Assembly: GCA_041390625.1 (NCBI GenBank) | Contig: JAWKPM010000002.1 | Coordinates: forward strand, 1 to 64,000 | Direction of reading: 5' to 3' | Source of the DNA: RBC038 sp041390625 | GTDB taxonomy: Bacteria; Chloroflexota; Dehalococcoidia; UBA2979 | DNA: 64,000 nucleotides | Shown: piece by piece, positions 24,993 through 33,054 of the stretch | Position numbering within the stretch: position 1 is the first letter of the stretch | Layout: each line of letters opens with the position of its first letter | Translations under genes and position numbers: made by a program | The notes under the pieces: generated by a model | What the model was told of the DNA's origin: nothing | The model's input: the letters and a program-made list of their open reading frames with translations, nothing else | Database searches by the model: none

Positions 24993-26489
24993 CTAGCCGT
25001 CGTCCGTGGAGGCCTGCTGCGCGCGGAGCGCCGGGAACAGCACGACCTCGCGGATCGAGCGCTCGCCGGTGACGAGCATCATCAATCGCTCGAGGCCGAT
25101 GCCGAGGCCGCCGGCGGGCGGCATGCCGTGCTCGAGGGCCTGGAGGAACGCCTCGTCGGCGAGCTCGGCCTCCTCGTCGCCGGCGGCGGCCTTCGCGGCC
25201 TGCGCCAGCATGCGCTCGCGCTGCTCGACGGGGTCGTTCAGCTCGGAGTACGCGTTCGCGATCTCGTGGCCGACGATGAACAGCTCGAAGCGTTCGACCA
25301 CGTCGAGGTCGCCCGGCTTCCGCTTCGCCAGCGGCGAGAGCGCCGTCGGATAGTCGAGGATGAACGTTGGCTGCACGAGGTGCGGCTCGACGAGCGCCGA
25401 CATCAGCGCATCGAGGACCGTGGCCCACGAGGCGCCCTCGTCGAAGGGCACGCCTCGATCGCGTGCCACCGCGCGCAGCGAGTCGAGCTCGAGGTGCTGG
25501 GTGAAGTCGATGCCCGCGTGCTCGATGAGCGCCTCGCGATAGGTGGTGCGGCGGAACGGCGCCTCGAGATCCACGAGGTGCTCGCCGTAGGGCAGCTTCA
25601 GTCCGCCGGCGACCTCGGATGCCACACGACGCACCAGCTCCTCGACCATGCGCGCGACGTCCTCGTAGTCGGCATACGCCTCGTAGGACTCGAGCAACGT
25701 GAACTCCGGGTTGTGGCGCGTGTCGACGCCCTCGTTGCGGAAGACGCGCCCAATCTCGAAGACGCGGTCGAAGCCGCCGATGAGCAATCGCTTCAGGTGC
25801 AACTCGAGGGAGATGCGCAGGAAGAGGTCGCGTCCGAGGGCGTTGTGGTGGGTCACGAACGGGCGCGCGGCCGCGCCGCCGGCGTGCTCCTGGAGGACGG
25901 GTGTGTCCACCTCGATGAAGTCGCGCTCGTGGAAGAACCGGCGCACCGAGGCGATCACGGCGGCGCTCTGACGCGCGATCTCCCTCGAGCGCTCGTTCGC
26001 CATCAGGTCGAGGTGGCGCTGGCGGTAGCGAATCTCGGTGTCGGTGACGCCGTGGAACTTCTCGGGCATCGGTCGGAGCGACTTCGCGAGGACCGTCCAG
26101 CGCTCGACGGCGATCGTGGCCTCGCCCGTGCGCGTGCGGAAAACGGGGCCTGTCGCCTCGATGAAGTCGCCCAGGTCGACGAGGTCGAGCAGCGCAAACG
26201 CCTCCCCCTCGAGGGCGTCGCGGCGCAGGTGCAGCTGGATGCGCCCCGAGCCGTCGCGCACGTCGAGGAAGGCGGCCTTGCCCATCACACGCTGGGCGGT
26301 GACGCGACCGGCGACGGTGACCGAGTACTCGGTGCGCTCGGCGCCCGCGGACTCGGCGGCCTCAAGGCCGTCAACGGCTACCGAGGTCGCGTGCGTGCGC
26401 CCCGTCCGCGCCGGGTAGGCGTCGCCGCGCTCGAGCAGCAGTCGCCGCTTCTCGGCGCGCTGGGCGAAGAGCTCTTCCTCGGACGGCAC
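24993..26489 (-). CDS. lysS: Lysyl-tRNA synthetase, class II
   Basis: The 498-residue protein has an N-terminal OB-fold anticodon-binding domain (about residues 50-150, with VTVAGRVTAQRVMGKAAFLD) and a class II core: motif 2 FRNEGVDTRHNPEFTLLESYEAY and motif 3 GLGIGLERLMML near the C-terminus. The GTG at 26489 is chosen because GAGGA lies just before it and it gives the usual length; in-frame sequence continues upstream without family similarity. It heads an operon with the SRPBCC and HAD genes. It charges tRNA-Lys in the cytoplasm. Confidence 0.96.
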   Translation of the reverse strand: MPSEEELFAQRAEKRRLLLERGDAYPARTGRTHATSVAVDGLEAAESAGAERTEYSVTVAGRVTAQRVMGKAAFLDVRDGSGRIQLHLRRDALEGEAFALLDLVDLGDFIEATGPVFRTRTGEATIAVERWTVLAKSLRPMPEKFHGVTDTEIRYRQRHLDLMANERSREIARQSAAVIASVRRFFHERDFIEVDTPVLQEHAGGAAARPFVTHHNALGRDLFLRISLELHLKRLLIGGFDRVFEIGRVFRNEGVDTRHNPEFTLLESYEAYADYEDVARMVEELVRRVASEVAGGLKLPYGEHLVDLEAPFRRTTYREALIEHAGIDFTQHLELDSLRAVARDRGVPFDEGASWATVLDALMSALVEPHLVQPTFILDYPTALSPLAKRKPGDLDVVERFELFIVGHEIANAYSELNDPVEQRERMLAQAAKAAAGDEEAELADEAFLQALEHGMPPAGGLGIGLERLMMLVTGERSIREVVLFPALRAQQASTDDG

Positions 26490-26541
26490 TCTGTCCTCGA
26501 ATCTCCCGGAATCGCCTCGATGTTCGAGGTCCGGACGTGGC

Positions 26542-26563
26542 GACGGGGCCCTGCGGCCCCGTC
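26542..26563 (-). terminator. Hairpin between greA and lysS
   Basis: GACGGGGCC and GGCCCCGTC form a perfect nine-pair stem around a four-base loop, 27 bases after the greA stop. There is no T run after it, so termination strength is uncertain. Confidence 0.5.
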
Positions 26564-26590
26564 GATGGTCTCGAACCTTCGAGCCGGCCG

Positions 26591-27064
26591 CTAGCTGATG
26601 CTGGTGATGGTCCACTCCACGACGCCCGCGGGCGCCTCGACCTTGACCTTGTCACCGCGCTTCTTCCCGAGCAACGCCTGGCCGACGGGCGACTCGTCGG
26701 AGATGCGCCCCTCGACGGGGTTCGCCTCGGCGGCGCCCACCACCTGGTACTTGCGACGCTTGTTGTCGGCCGTCTTCAGCGACACGGTCGAGCCGATCCG
26801 CACCTCTTTTGAGGAGTGCGCGGCCTTCTCATCGATGAGCTCGGCCATCTCCAGCATCTTCTCGATTTCCTGGATACGGCCCTCGAGGAATGCCTGCTGG
26901 TTCTTCGCCTCTTCGTACTGGCCGTCGGTCTCGGTCATGCCGAGTTCCTGGGCCTCGCGAATGGCCTGGGCGACCTCGGCACGGCGGACGGTTCGCAGCT
27001 CGTGGAGCTCGTCCTCCAGCCGCTTCATGCCCTCGACCGTCAGCATCACGCGACGTTCAACCAT
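26591..27064 (-). CDS. greA: Transcription elongation factor GreA
   Basis: The 157-residue protein has the two-domain Gre layout: an N-terminal antiparallel coiled coil (about residues 10-75) whose tip carries the acidic GQYEEAKNQQAF segment, and a C-terminal FKBP-like domain (IGSTVSLKT ... ISDESPVGQALLGKKRGDKV). GreA rescues backtracked RNA polymerase by stimulating transcript cleavage. The ATG at 27064 follows AGGAAGAG. A second, larger Gre-like gene lies at 39455, so this one is the canonical copy. Confidence 0.95.
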   Translation of the reverse strand: MVERRVMLTVEGMKRLEDELHELRTVRRAEVAQAIREAQELGMTETDGQYEEAKNQQAFLEGRIQEIEKMLEMAELIDEKAAHSSKEVRIGSTVSLKTADNKRRKYQVVGAAEANPVEGRISDESPVGQALLGKKRGDKVKVEAPAGVVEWTITSIS

Positions 27065-27317
27065 CGTCGGCTCTTCCTGTGGTCCGACCGAACGCCAGAG
27101 CCCGTGCGGCGTGATGCCGGCGAATCTGGGAGCGGGAGGACGCCGAGAAACAAGAAAGACTCGCCCGCCTGGGCCAGTCCAGCGCATATTCTAGGGAATA
27201 CGCACCGCCCCCTGCAACGCTGCAATGGCACATTTGTTCGCCCGAGATTCGAAGCCCGACCGTTCCGAATTCGGGTGTTAGACTGCGCCACTGGCGGGTA
27301 CCGGGATCGCGGCCCGG

Positions 27318-28475
27318 TTGGAGCGCGCTATCCAGCCCTCAACACCCACCCCTTCGGCGGCTCGGATCCTGCTGCCGGCGCTCATCGTCGGGCTGTTGGC
27401 CGGGCTCGCGGGCGGGTTCGCCGCGGGCGCGCTCCTCGATGCCGGTTCGAGCGACGAGCCGCCCGAGCCGACCGCCGTGGCTGCGACCGCGACGGCGGCT
27501 CCCTCGACCGTCGTTTCCACCTCGACTGCGCCCGATCTGCGGCCGGCCATCGACCGGGTCCTGCCTGCGGTCGTGACGATCATCGCGGACACGCCGGCGG
27601 TGACGCTGCCCGATGGCACGGTGAGCCAGACGAGGAACATCGGCTCCGGCATCGTGGTCACCGATGCCGGACATGTGATCACCAACTTTCACGTGATCGA
27701 TGGCGCCGATACCCTGTCGATTGTGCTGGCAACCGGTGAGCAACGTCCCGCCCAGCTCGTCGCCGACGATGCGCCGTTCACCGATCTCGCCGTCTTGCAG
27801 GTCGATCCGGCCGGCCTCCGCGTCGCCATCCTCGGAATCGACGCGCCGTTGAGCGTCGGCGACCCCGTCGCCGTCATCGCGGGTGCCAGCATCACTGCCG
27901 GCAACACCGTCACCGCAGGTGTGATCTCCGGCGCCGGACGCGTCTGGGCGCGGAACGGCGTGCTCCTCGAGGACCTGATTCAGACTGATGCCCCGGTCAA
28001 CGGCGGCGACTCCGGCGGCGCGCTCGTGAACCTCGACGGCGAGGTCGTTGGCCTCGTGACGACCGTGGTCCGCCAGGCGCCGAACGGCGCGACCATCGAG
28101 GGCGTCGCGTTCGCGCAGTCGATCCGCTCGCTGGCTCGGCCGGTGGCCGAGATCCTCGCGAACGGCGCATCGAGCCGAGCGCGCATCGGCATCGAGCGGC
28201 AATCGCAGCACGAGGAGATCTCACCCGAGCTCGCAGCGGCGCTGGACCTGCCCGTCGATGCTGGCGCCCTCGTGAGCGCCGTGGCCGCAGCGAGTCCCGC
28301 CGAGGCGGCCGGCGTCGAGGCCGGCGACATCCTCACGGAGGTGAACGGCGTGGCGGTCGACTTCGATCGCCCGCTCGTGAACCTCCTCAAGGACCTCGAG
28401 GCCGGTGCCCCCCTCGAGATCACCATCCTGCGCGGCGAAGAGACGTTGCGCCTGAACCTGACCAGCGAGGAGTAA
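27318..28475 (+). CDS. Membrane-anchored trypsin-like serine protease with PDZ domain (DegP/HtrA-type)
   Basis: The 385-residue protein has an N-terminal membrane anchor (LLPALIVGLLAGLAGGFAAGALL, about residues 18-40), a Thr/Ala-rich linker, a trypsin-like domain with His125 (ITNFHVIDG), Asp156 (FTDLAVLQ) and Ser232 (GGDSGGALV), and one PDZ domain (about residues 300-385). It acts outside the membrane in protein quality control. The TTG start at 27318 is the best available but lacks a clear ribosome site. The next gene begins three bases after its stop, suggesting joint action with the GH18-like surface protein. Confidence 0.85.
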   Translation: MERAIQPSTPTPSAARILLPALIVGLLAGLAGGFAAGALLDAGSSDEPPEPTAVAATATAAPSTVVSTSTAPDLRPAIDRVLPAVVTIIADTPAVTLPDGTVSQTRNIGSGIVVTDAGHVITNFHVIDGADTLSIVLATGEQRPAQLVADDAPFTDLAVLQVDPAGLRVAILGIDAPLSVGDPVAVIAGASITAGNTVTAGVISGAGRVWARNGVLLEDLIQTDAPVNGGDSGGALVNLDGEVVGLVTTVVRQAPNGATIEGVAFAQSIRSLARPVAEILANGASSRARIGIERQSQHEEISPELAAALDLPVDAGALVSAVAAASPAEAAGVEAGDILTEVNGVAVDFDRPLVNLLKDLEAGAPLEITILRGEETLRLNLTSEE

Positions 28476-28478
28476 TCG

Positions 28479-30233
28479 ATGGCCGATTCGGGCCCGCGCC
28501 GTCCGTACCGCCCTGTGCCCCCGCCGCCCGAGGCCGCCGCGCCGCCCCCGGCGCGACGGCGCTCGTTCGCCGCGACCATCGAGGACGGCGACACCGCGCT
28601 GCTGCGCGTGGTCGGTGTGATCGTCGTGCTCGCGATCGTGATCGCCGTGCTCGTGCTCTCGCCGCTGTCGCCCCTCGGTGACGGCGGGAGCAGCGACGGC
28701 GTGACCACGCGGGCGCGGGCTGACCTGCCGGAGCTGCCCGCCGGCCTCGTCGCTCGCTCCGCGCTCTACGACCTCAGCGTCCCCGACTCGGTGGTCGGCC
28801 CCGTCACGATGACGGTGCGCATCGATGAGACGCCCACGAACGTCCAGAACCTCGCGCTGTACAGCTACGACGGCGGCACGTGGCAGCGCCTCGGATCCGC
28901 GCAGCTCGTCGGTGACGGCTCGGCCGAGGGCGTGGTCGACCACGTGCCCGGGACGATCGCCGTCGTCGAGCGCACGGCGCTGGCGCACCAGCTCGCGTTC
29001 ATCGTGGGGCCCGAGGGCGCGCCGGATCCCGCCGCCGGCGGGGACGGCATCGTTGCGGTGCCGGCGGCGTTCCCCGCCCTCGATGCCGAGGGGCAGCCGA
29101 CGGTTCTCGATGTGGAGGGTGGCTCACTCGGGGCCGCATTCGCCTCGGGGCACCCGGTGTACCTCGGCGTCACCGTGCGCGACGGGGAGGACGCCTCGAT
29201 CGTCGACGCGATCCTCGGGAGCCCCGACCTCATCGACCTCGAGGCGACGCGCATCGCCGAGGCGGCCTCGTCCCAGGGCGTCGCAGGCGTCTACCTCGAC
29301 TACCGCGGCTTCGATCCCGCGTTCGGCGCCGAGTTCTCCAGCCTCTCGAAGGCGACCGCCGACGCGCTGGCTCCCAGCGGCATCGCGCTCGCCGTTGCCA
29401 TCGAGGCGCCCGGCGACAATGGCACTGCGGGCTTCGAGTGGCGCGAGTTGGCGTCCTCGGCGGACTCGCTCTGGCTGCATGGCCCCGCGGACGGTGACGA
29501 GTACTACTCAACCCTCGAGGCAGCGCTCGCCGCCGCGGAGGCCGACGGCGTCGACCTCTCGGCCGTGTGGCTCGTCTTCGACCGGCACTCGCGCGAGAGC
29601 ACTCCCGACGGGGTCCAGTCGATCTCGCTGCGCGAGGCGCTGACGAACGCCACCACGCTCCGCACACGCCTCGACGTGGGCATCGCGCCGGGCGACGGCG
29701 TCACGCTCGAGGGTGCCAGCCTCGGCGAGCCGGGTGGCTATGGCTGGAGCGACGCCGCGCGTGCCGTCTCGTACACCTATGAGGCGCGAGGTGGTTCGCG
29801 CACGGTCTGGATCGAGAATCGCTTCTCGCTGGCGTTCCGCCTCGACCTCGCGCAGCGCTTCGGCCTCGGTGGGGTCGTGGTTGCCGGCGCCGAGGCGGAC
29901 GAGACACTGCCCGACGTGTGGAACACCGTCTCGACGTACGTCGAGGAGGGCCGTGTCCGCCTCGAGCTGCCGTACGGCCCGTACCTGCAGCCAGAGTGGC
30001 GCACCTCGGGGGGCACGATTGAGGGCGCGCCCACCGACAGCGTCGTCGTCTGGCGGGCACCGACGGACCCGGGCGTCTACGACGTCACGCTCCTGCTGTC
30101 CGACGGACAGGTCTTCGTGGGCCAACAGCTCTCGCTGCGCGTGACCGAGGGTGGGACCCGCGAGGAGCCGACGCCCACGGAGACTGCGACCGCCACCGAG
30201 ACGACGACCGCACCCGGCCCGGCCGGCAACTAG
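28479..30233 (+). CDS. Membrane-anchored GH18-like (chitinase-fold) protein lacking the catalytic Glu
   Basis: The 584-residue protein has a Pro-rich cytoplasmic tail, one transmembrane segment (about residues 43-62), an uncharacterised region, and a C-terminal TIM-barrel part resembling the YaaH-type glycoside hydrolase family 18. The strand that should carry DxxDxDxE reads GVYLDYRGF near residue 271: the Glu acid/base is replaced by Arg. Late strands (RTVWIENRFSLAFRLDLA, FGLGGVVVAGAEADETLPDVW) follow the family pattern. It may bind glycans without cutting them. It is co-transcribed with the DegP-like gene and overlaps rsmD by one base. Confidence 0.65.
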   Translation: MADSGPRRPYRPVPPPPEAAAPPPARRRSFAATIEDGDTALLRVVGVIVVLAIVIAVLVLSPLSPLGDGGSSDGVTTRARADLPELPAGLVARSALYDLSVPDSVVGPVTMTVRIDETPTNVQNLALYSYDGGTWQRLGSAQLVGDGSAEGVVDHVPGTIAVVERTALAHQLAFIVGPEGAPDPAAGGDGIVAVPAAFPALDAEGQPTVLDVEGGSLGAAFASGHPVYLGVTVRDGEDASIVDAILGSPDLIDLEATRIAEAASSQGVAGVYLDYRGFDPAFGAEFSSLSKATADALAPSGIALAVAIEAPGDNGTAGFEWRELASSADSLWLHGPADGDEYYSTLEAALAAAEADGVDLSAVWLVFDRHSRESTPDGVQSISLREALTNATTLRTRLDVGIAPGDGVTLEGASLGEPGGYGWSDAARAVSYTYEARGGSRTVWIENRFSLAFRLDLAQRFGLGGVVVAGAEADETLPDVWNTVSTYVEEGRVRLELPYGPYLQPEWRTSGGTIEGAPTDSVVVWRAPTDPGVYDVTLLLSDGQVFVGQQLSLRVTEGGTREEPTPTETATATETTTAPGPAGN

Positions 30234-30844
30234 TGCCCGCTCGTGGGGGCCTGCGCGTCATTGCCGGCTCCGCCCGAGGTCGCGTCCTCGCGGGGCCGCC
30301 CGGCCGTGCGACGAGGCCGACCGCCGGCCGCCTGCGCGAGGCGCTGTTCTCGATGCTGGAGGCGGCGGACGTCGACTTCTCGTCCACGCTCGACCTCTAC
30401 GCCGGCACGGGCGCGCTGGGCATCGAGGCGCTCTCGCGTGGCGCCGAGGCGTGCACTTTCGTCGAGGCCGACCCACGCACGGCGGCGGTGGTGCGCCAGA
30501 ACCTCGAGCGGACGGGCTTCCTCGAGGAGGGCACGGTCGTGACGGGTCGCGTCGGGCGCTGGCGCGCCCCTGACGGTTCGGCGTTCACGCTCGTGCTCGC
30601 CGACCCCCCGTATGATGATGGCACGGCGTGGACCGCGATCGAACGCTCCGTCGAGGGCGCCCTCGAGGCGGATGCGACACTGGTGGTCGAGCACGCCGCC
30701 CGCCGTTCCCCGCCGCCGGCACTTGCACATCGCCCGTTGTGGCGCGATCGTCGCCACGGCGACGGTGCCGTCGCCGTCTATCGCGCCGCCACCGAGGAGC
30801 AGGCGCCCGACGACGGAGATCGCAGCAGCGGAGAGGACGCTTGA
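30233..30844 (+). CDS. rsmD: 16S rRNA (guanine966-N2)-methyltransferase RsmD
   Basis: The 203-residue protein has the RsmD layout: LRVIAGSARGR at the start, RPTAGRLREALFSML, motif I LDLYAGTGALGIEALSRGA, and the N-methyltransferase motif DPPYDD near residue 125. The C-terminus has a charged extension. The GTG start overlaps the preceding TAG by one base (TAGTG) and its own TGA overlaps the coaD ATG by one base, so three genes are translationally coupled. The rsmD-coaD pairing is widely conserved in bacteria. Confidence 0.92.
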   Translation: MPARGGLRVIAGSARGRVLAGPPGRATRPTAGRLREALFSMLEAADVDFSSTLDLYAGTGALGIEALSRGAEACTFVEADPRTAAVVRQNLERTGFLEEGTVVTGRVGRWRAPDGSAFTLVLADPPYDDGTAWTAIERSVEGALEADATLVVEHAARRSPPPALAHRPLWRDRRHGDGAVAVYRAATEEQAPDDGDRSSGEDA

Positions 30845-31320
30845 TGGTCACGGCCATGTACCCCGGTGGATTCGATCCGGTCACGAATGGCCATCTGGAC
30901 ATCGTGGAGCGCGCCTCCAAGATCTTCGACCAGGTCGTCGTCTCGGTGGCGTCGAGTCGATCCGGCCTCTTCACGACCGAGGAGCGCGTCGAGCTGCTGA
31001 AGGCGGCCGTCGCGCCCCACAAGAACGTGCGCGTGCGCAGCCACACCGGCCTCACCGTCGATGCGGCCGCCCAGGAGGGCGCGACGGTCCTCGTGCGCGG
31101 CTTGCGCGCGCTTACCGACTTCACCGTCGAGTTCGACATGGCGCTCATGAACCGCGACATGGCGCCCGACATCGACTCGGTCTTCCTGATGACGGCCGTC
31201 GATCACCTGTTCGTCAGCGCCTCGCGCATTCGCGAGCTCGCCAGCTTCGGGCGCGACGTCAGCGCCCTCGTGCACCCCGTGGTCAACGAGGCGCTGCGGA
31301 AGAAGTTTGCCGACCGCTGA
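30844..31320 (+). CDS. coaD: Phosphopantetheine adenylyltransferase
   Basis: The 158-residue protein has the nucleotidyltransferase motif FDPVTNGHLDI (TxGH) at the N-terminus, the VRGLRALTDFTVEFDMA segment, and VSASRIRELA near the C-terminus in place of the more common ISSTxIR. It adds AMP to 4'-phosphopantetheine in coenzyme A synthesis. The start codon overlaps the rsmD stop. Size and motifs are standard. Confidence 0.95.
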   Translation: MVTAMYPGGFDPVTNGHLDIVERASKIFDQVVVSVASSRSGLFTTEERVELLKAAVAPHKNVRVRSHTGLTVDAAAQEGATVLVRGLRALTDFTVEFDMALMNRDMAPDIDSVFLMTAVDHLFVSASRIRELASFGRDVSALVHPVVNEALRKKFADR

Positions 31321-31343
31321 TCGCGCCCTGAAGGAGCCTGCCC

Positions 31344-32216
31344 ATGGATCTGCTGCACCTCGTCGACCGCCTCGAAGAGCTGGTGGCCGCCGCGCAGAAG
31401 ATGCCCATCGGCAGTCGTGCCATCGTCGATCGCCGCCGCCTGCTCGACATCGTCGATCAGATGCGCATCTCGATCCCGCAGGACGTGCGGGAGGCCGAGG
31501 ACATGGTTCGCCACCGTGACGAGGTCATGCGGGAGGCCGAGGAGGAAGCACGCATCATCGTGGCGCGCGCCGAGCAGCGCGCCGCCCGACTCGTCGAGGA
31601 CCACGAGATCGCCGTCGCCGCTCGCCAGCGTGCGCAGGAGATCGCCGTCCACGCGGAGGCCCGCCTGGAGGAGCGTATCGCCGAGGCGAACCAGGACATC
31701 CAGGAGCGCCTCGCGGACTCGAGGCGGCTCGCCGATGAGCAGATGTCGGCTGCCGACGCGTACGCGCGCGAGCTCCTTTCGCGGCTCGCGACGCAGCTCC
31801 ACGCCTTCGTGAACTCGGTCGAGACCGGCATCGAACAGCTGCAGCCCGAGGATGCGCCGGCCCGCCGCCCCTCGATTCTCGATGAGGGCGACGATGAGGG
31901 CTGGACGCTGCCTCGTGGCGCCGCGTACGGGGGCACTGCGGGGTCGGCGGGCTCGGTCGCGAACTACGACGACGACCTCGATGAGCCCGACTACGGGGAC
32001 GATGACGACGACGGGCGCGAGTCCGGCGACCGTGTTGGCGCGCCGCTGCCGCTCCGGCGCGCGATCGAGGACGAGGCCAACCTGCTGCGCCGTCCTTCGC
32101 GCGAGACGCCTCGGGAGCAGCCGGCGCCCGTCGATCCCGGCGTCATCGACGACTTCGACCTGCCGAGCCTGGACGACGACCCCACGCAGGCGCGCCAGTC
32201 CACCACCGAGGACTAG
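31344..32216 (+). CDS. Coiled-coil protein encoded after coaD, unknown function
   Basis: The 290-residue protein begins MDLLHLVDRLEELVAAAQK and contains a long Glu/Arg/Ala-rich coiled coil (about residues 40-165; e.g. REAEEEARIIVARAEQRAARL), followed by an acidic, disordered tail (DDDLDEPDYGDDDDD). The coiled coil resembles DivIVA-like or ATP-synthase-b-like stalks, but there is no membrane segment. I recall similar proteins after coaD in related bacteria, but cannot name a function; a scaffold role at the cell pole or envelope is a guess. AAGGAG lies eight bases before the ATG. Confidence 0.6.
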   Translation: MDLLHLVDRLEELVAAAQKMPIGSRAIVDRRRLLDIVDQMRISIPQDVREAEDMVRHRDEVMREAEEEARIIVARAEQRAARLVEDHEIAVAARQRAQEIAVHAEARLEERIAEANQDIQERLADSRRLADEQMSAADAYARELLSRLATQLHAFVNSVETGIEQLQPEDAPARRPSILDEGDDEGWTLPRGAAYGGTAGSAGSVANYDDDLDEPDYGDDDDDGRESGDRVGAPLPLRRAIEDEANLLRRPSRETPREQPAPVDPGVIDDFDLPSLDDDPTQARQSTTED

Positions 32217-32242
32217 TCGAGCCAGGTCCGAGCATCCCGTAC

Positions 32243-33007
32243 CTAGTTCGAAGCCTCCGAGGCGACGTCGGGCCATATCCCCTCGACGAAGCGTGCGATC
32301 GTGTCCCAGATCGTCTGACTCCCCGAGGAGTCAAGCAGGTCCGTGCCGTGCGCGGCGCTCGCGACGACAAGCTGATCGTCCTCGGGCACCTGCGCGGTCT
32401 CGCCGAGCTCCTTCAGGGAGTCGATGGCCGAGGTGTCGCCTTCGCCGGCGACCAGCAGCACCGGCACCTGCATCGAGGCCGCGGCGTCCTCGGCGTGCAG
32501 CGTGCCGAACTCGATGGGCGCTGAGAGCGCGATCACGCCATCGATGTCGTCCGGCGTGCCGTCCCCGCCGGCGGCGACGATCGAGGCCGTGCCGCCCATC
32601 GAGGCGCCGACGAGGAGCACACGGTCGTAGCCGAGGTCTCGGGCGTATGTCAGGGCGGCCTCGAGGTCGGTCGCGAGGGTGTCGGGGTCCTCTTCGCCGC
32701 CCGACGCGCCGAAGCCTCGGAAGTCGAAGGTGAGCGCTGCGATGCCCATCGCAACGAGGTGTTCGGCGCCGTCGTACCAGCTCGACTGGTCGGCGCCGTA
32801 CTGGTGGGACAGGATCGCGATGCGTCCGTCCGAATCGGCCTCGAAGAGGTGCGCGGAGAGCCGCACGCCGTCGCTCGTCACGATCGACTGCAGGCTGGAC
32901 GAGGCCGGGAGCGCCGTCGGTGTGCCGGTCGCGTCCTCCGAGGACCCACGGCACGCTGCGGCGGCGATCGCGACCACCACGAGAAGGACGAGGCCGGCGC
33001 GCCTCAT
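32243..33007 (-). CDS. Alpha/beta-hydrolase lipoprotein
   Basis: The 254-residue product has a lipoprotein signal (LLVVVAIAAAACRG, Cys about 19) and an alpha/beta-hydrolase body: oxyanion region LSHQYGADQSSW, nucleophile elbow GASMGG, acid Asp in AGEGDTSAID, and catalytic His in ASAAHGTDLL. FDFRGFGASGG matches the dienelactone-hydrolase/lysophospholipase-like group. It should work on the outer face of the membrane as an esterase or lipase; substrate unknown. The gene lies 47 bases after the leuS stop on the same strand... that is, leuS is downstream of nothing here: this gene follows leuS in transcription order. Confidence 0.75.
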   Translation of the reverse strand: MRRAGLVLLVVVAIAAAACRGSSEDATGTPTALPASSSLQSIVTSDGVRLSAHLFEADSDGRIAILSHQYGADQSSWYDGAEHLVAMGIAALTFDFRGFGASGGEEDPDTLATDLEAALTYARDLGYDRVLLVGASMGGTASIVAAGGDGTPDDIDGVIALSAPIEFGTLHAEDAAASMQVPVLLVAGEGDTSAIDSLKELGETAQVPEDDQLVVASAAHGTDLLDSSGSQTIWDTIARFVEGIWPDVASEASN

Positions 33008-33054
33008 CTCGACGCTCGATTCCCGATGCCGAGCCTCGATGCTCGCCCCGGCGT

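Noticed and set aside
27240..27300. A tRNA-like stretch on the minus strand (TTCGAAT loop, CCGAATTCGG palindrome) upstream of the DegP-like gene
   Set aside because: T-stem pairs are mismatched and no anticodon stem or acceptor closes. It may be a relic, but it cannot be called a tRNA.
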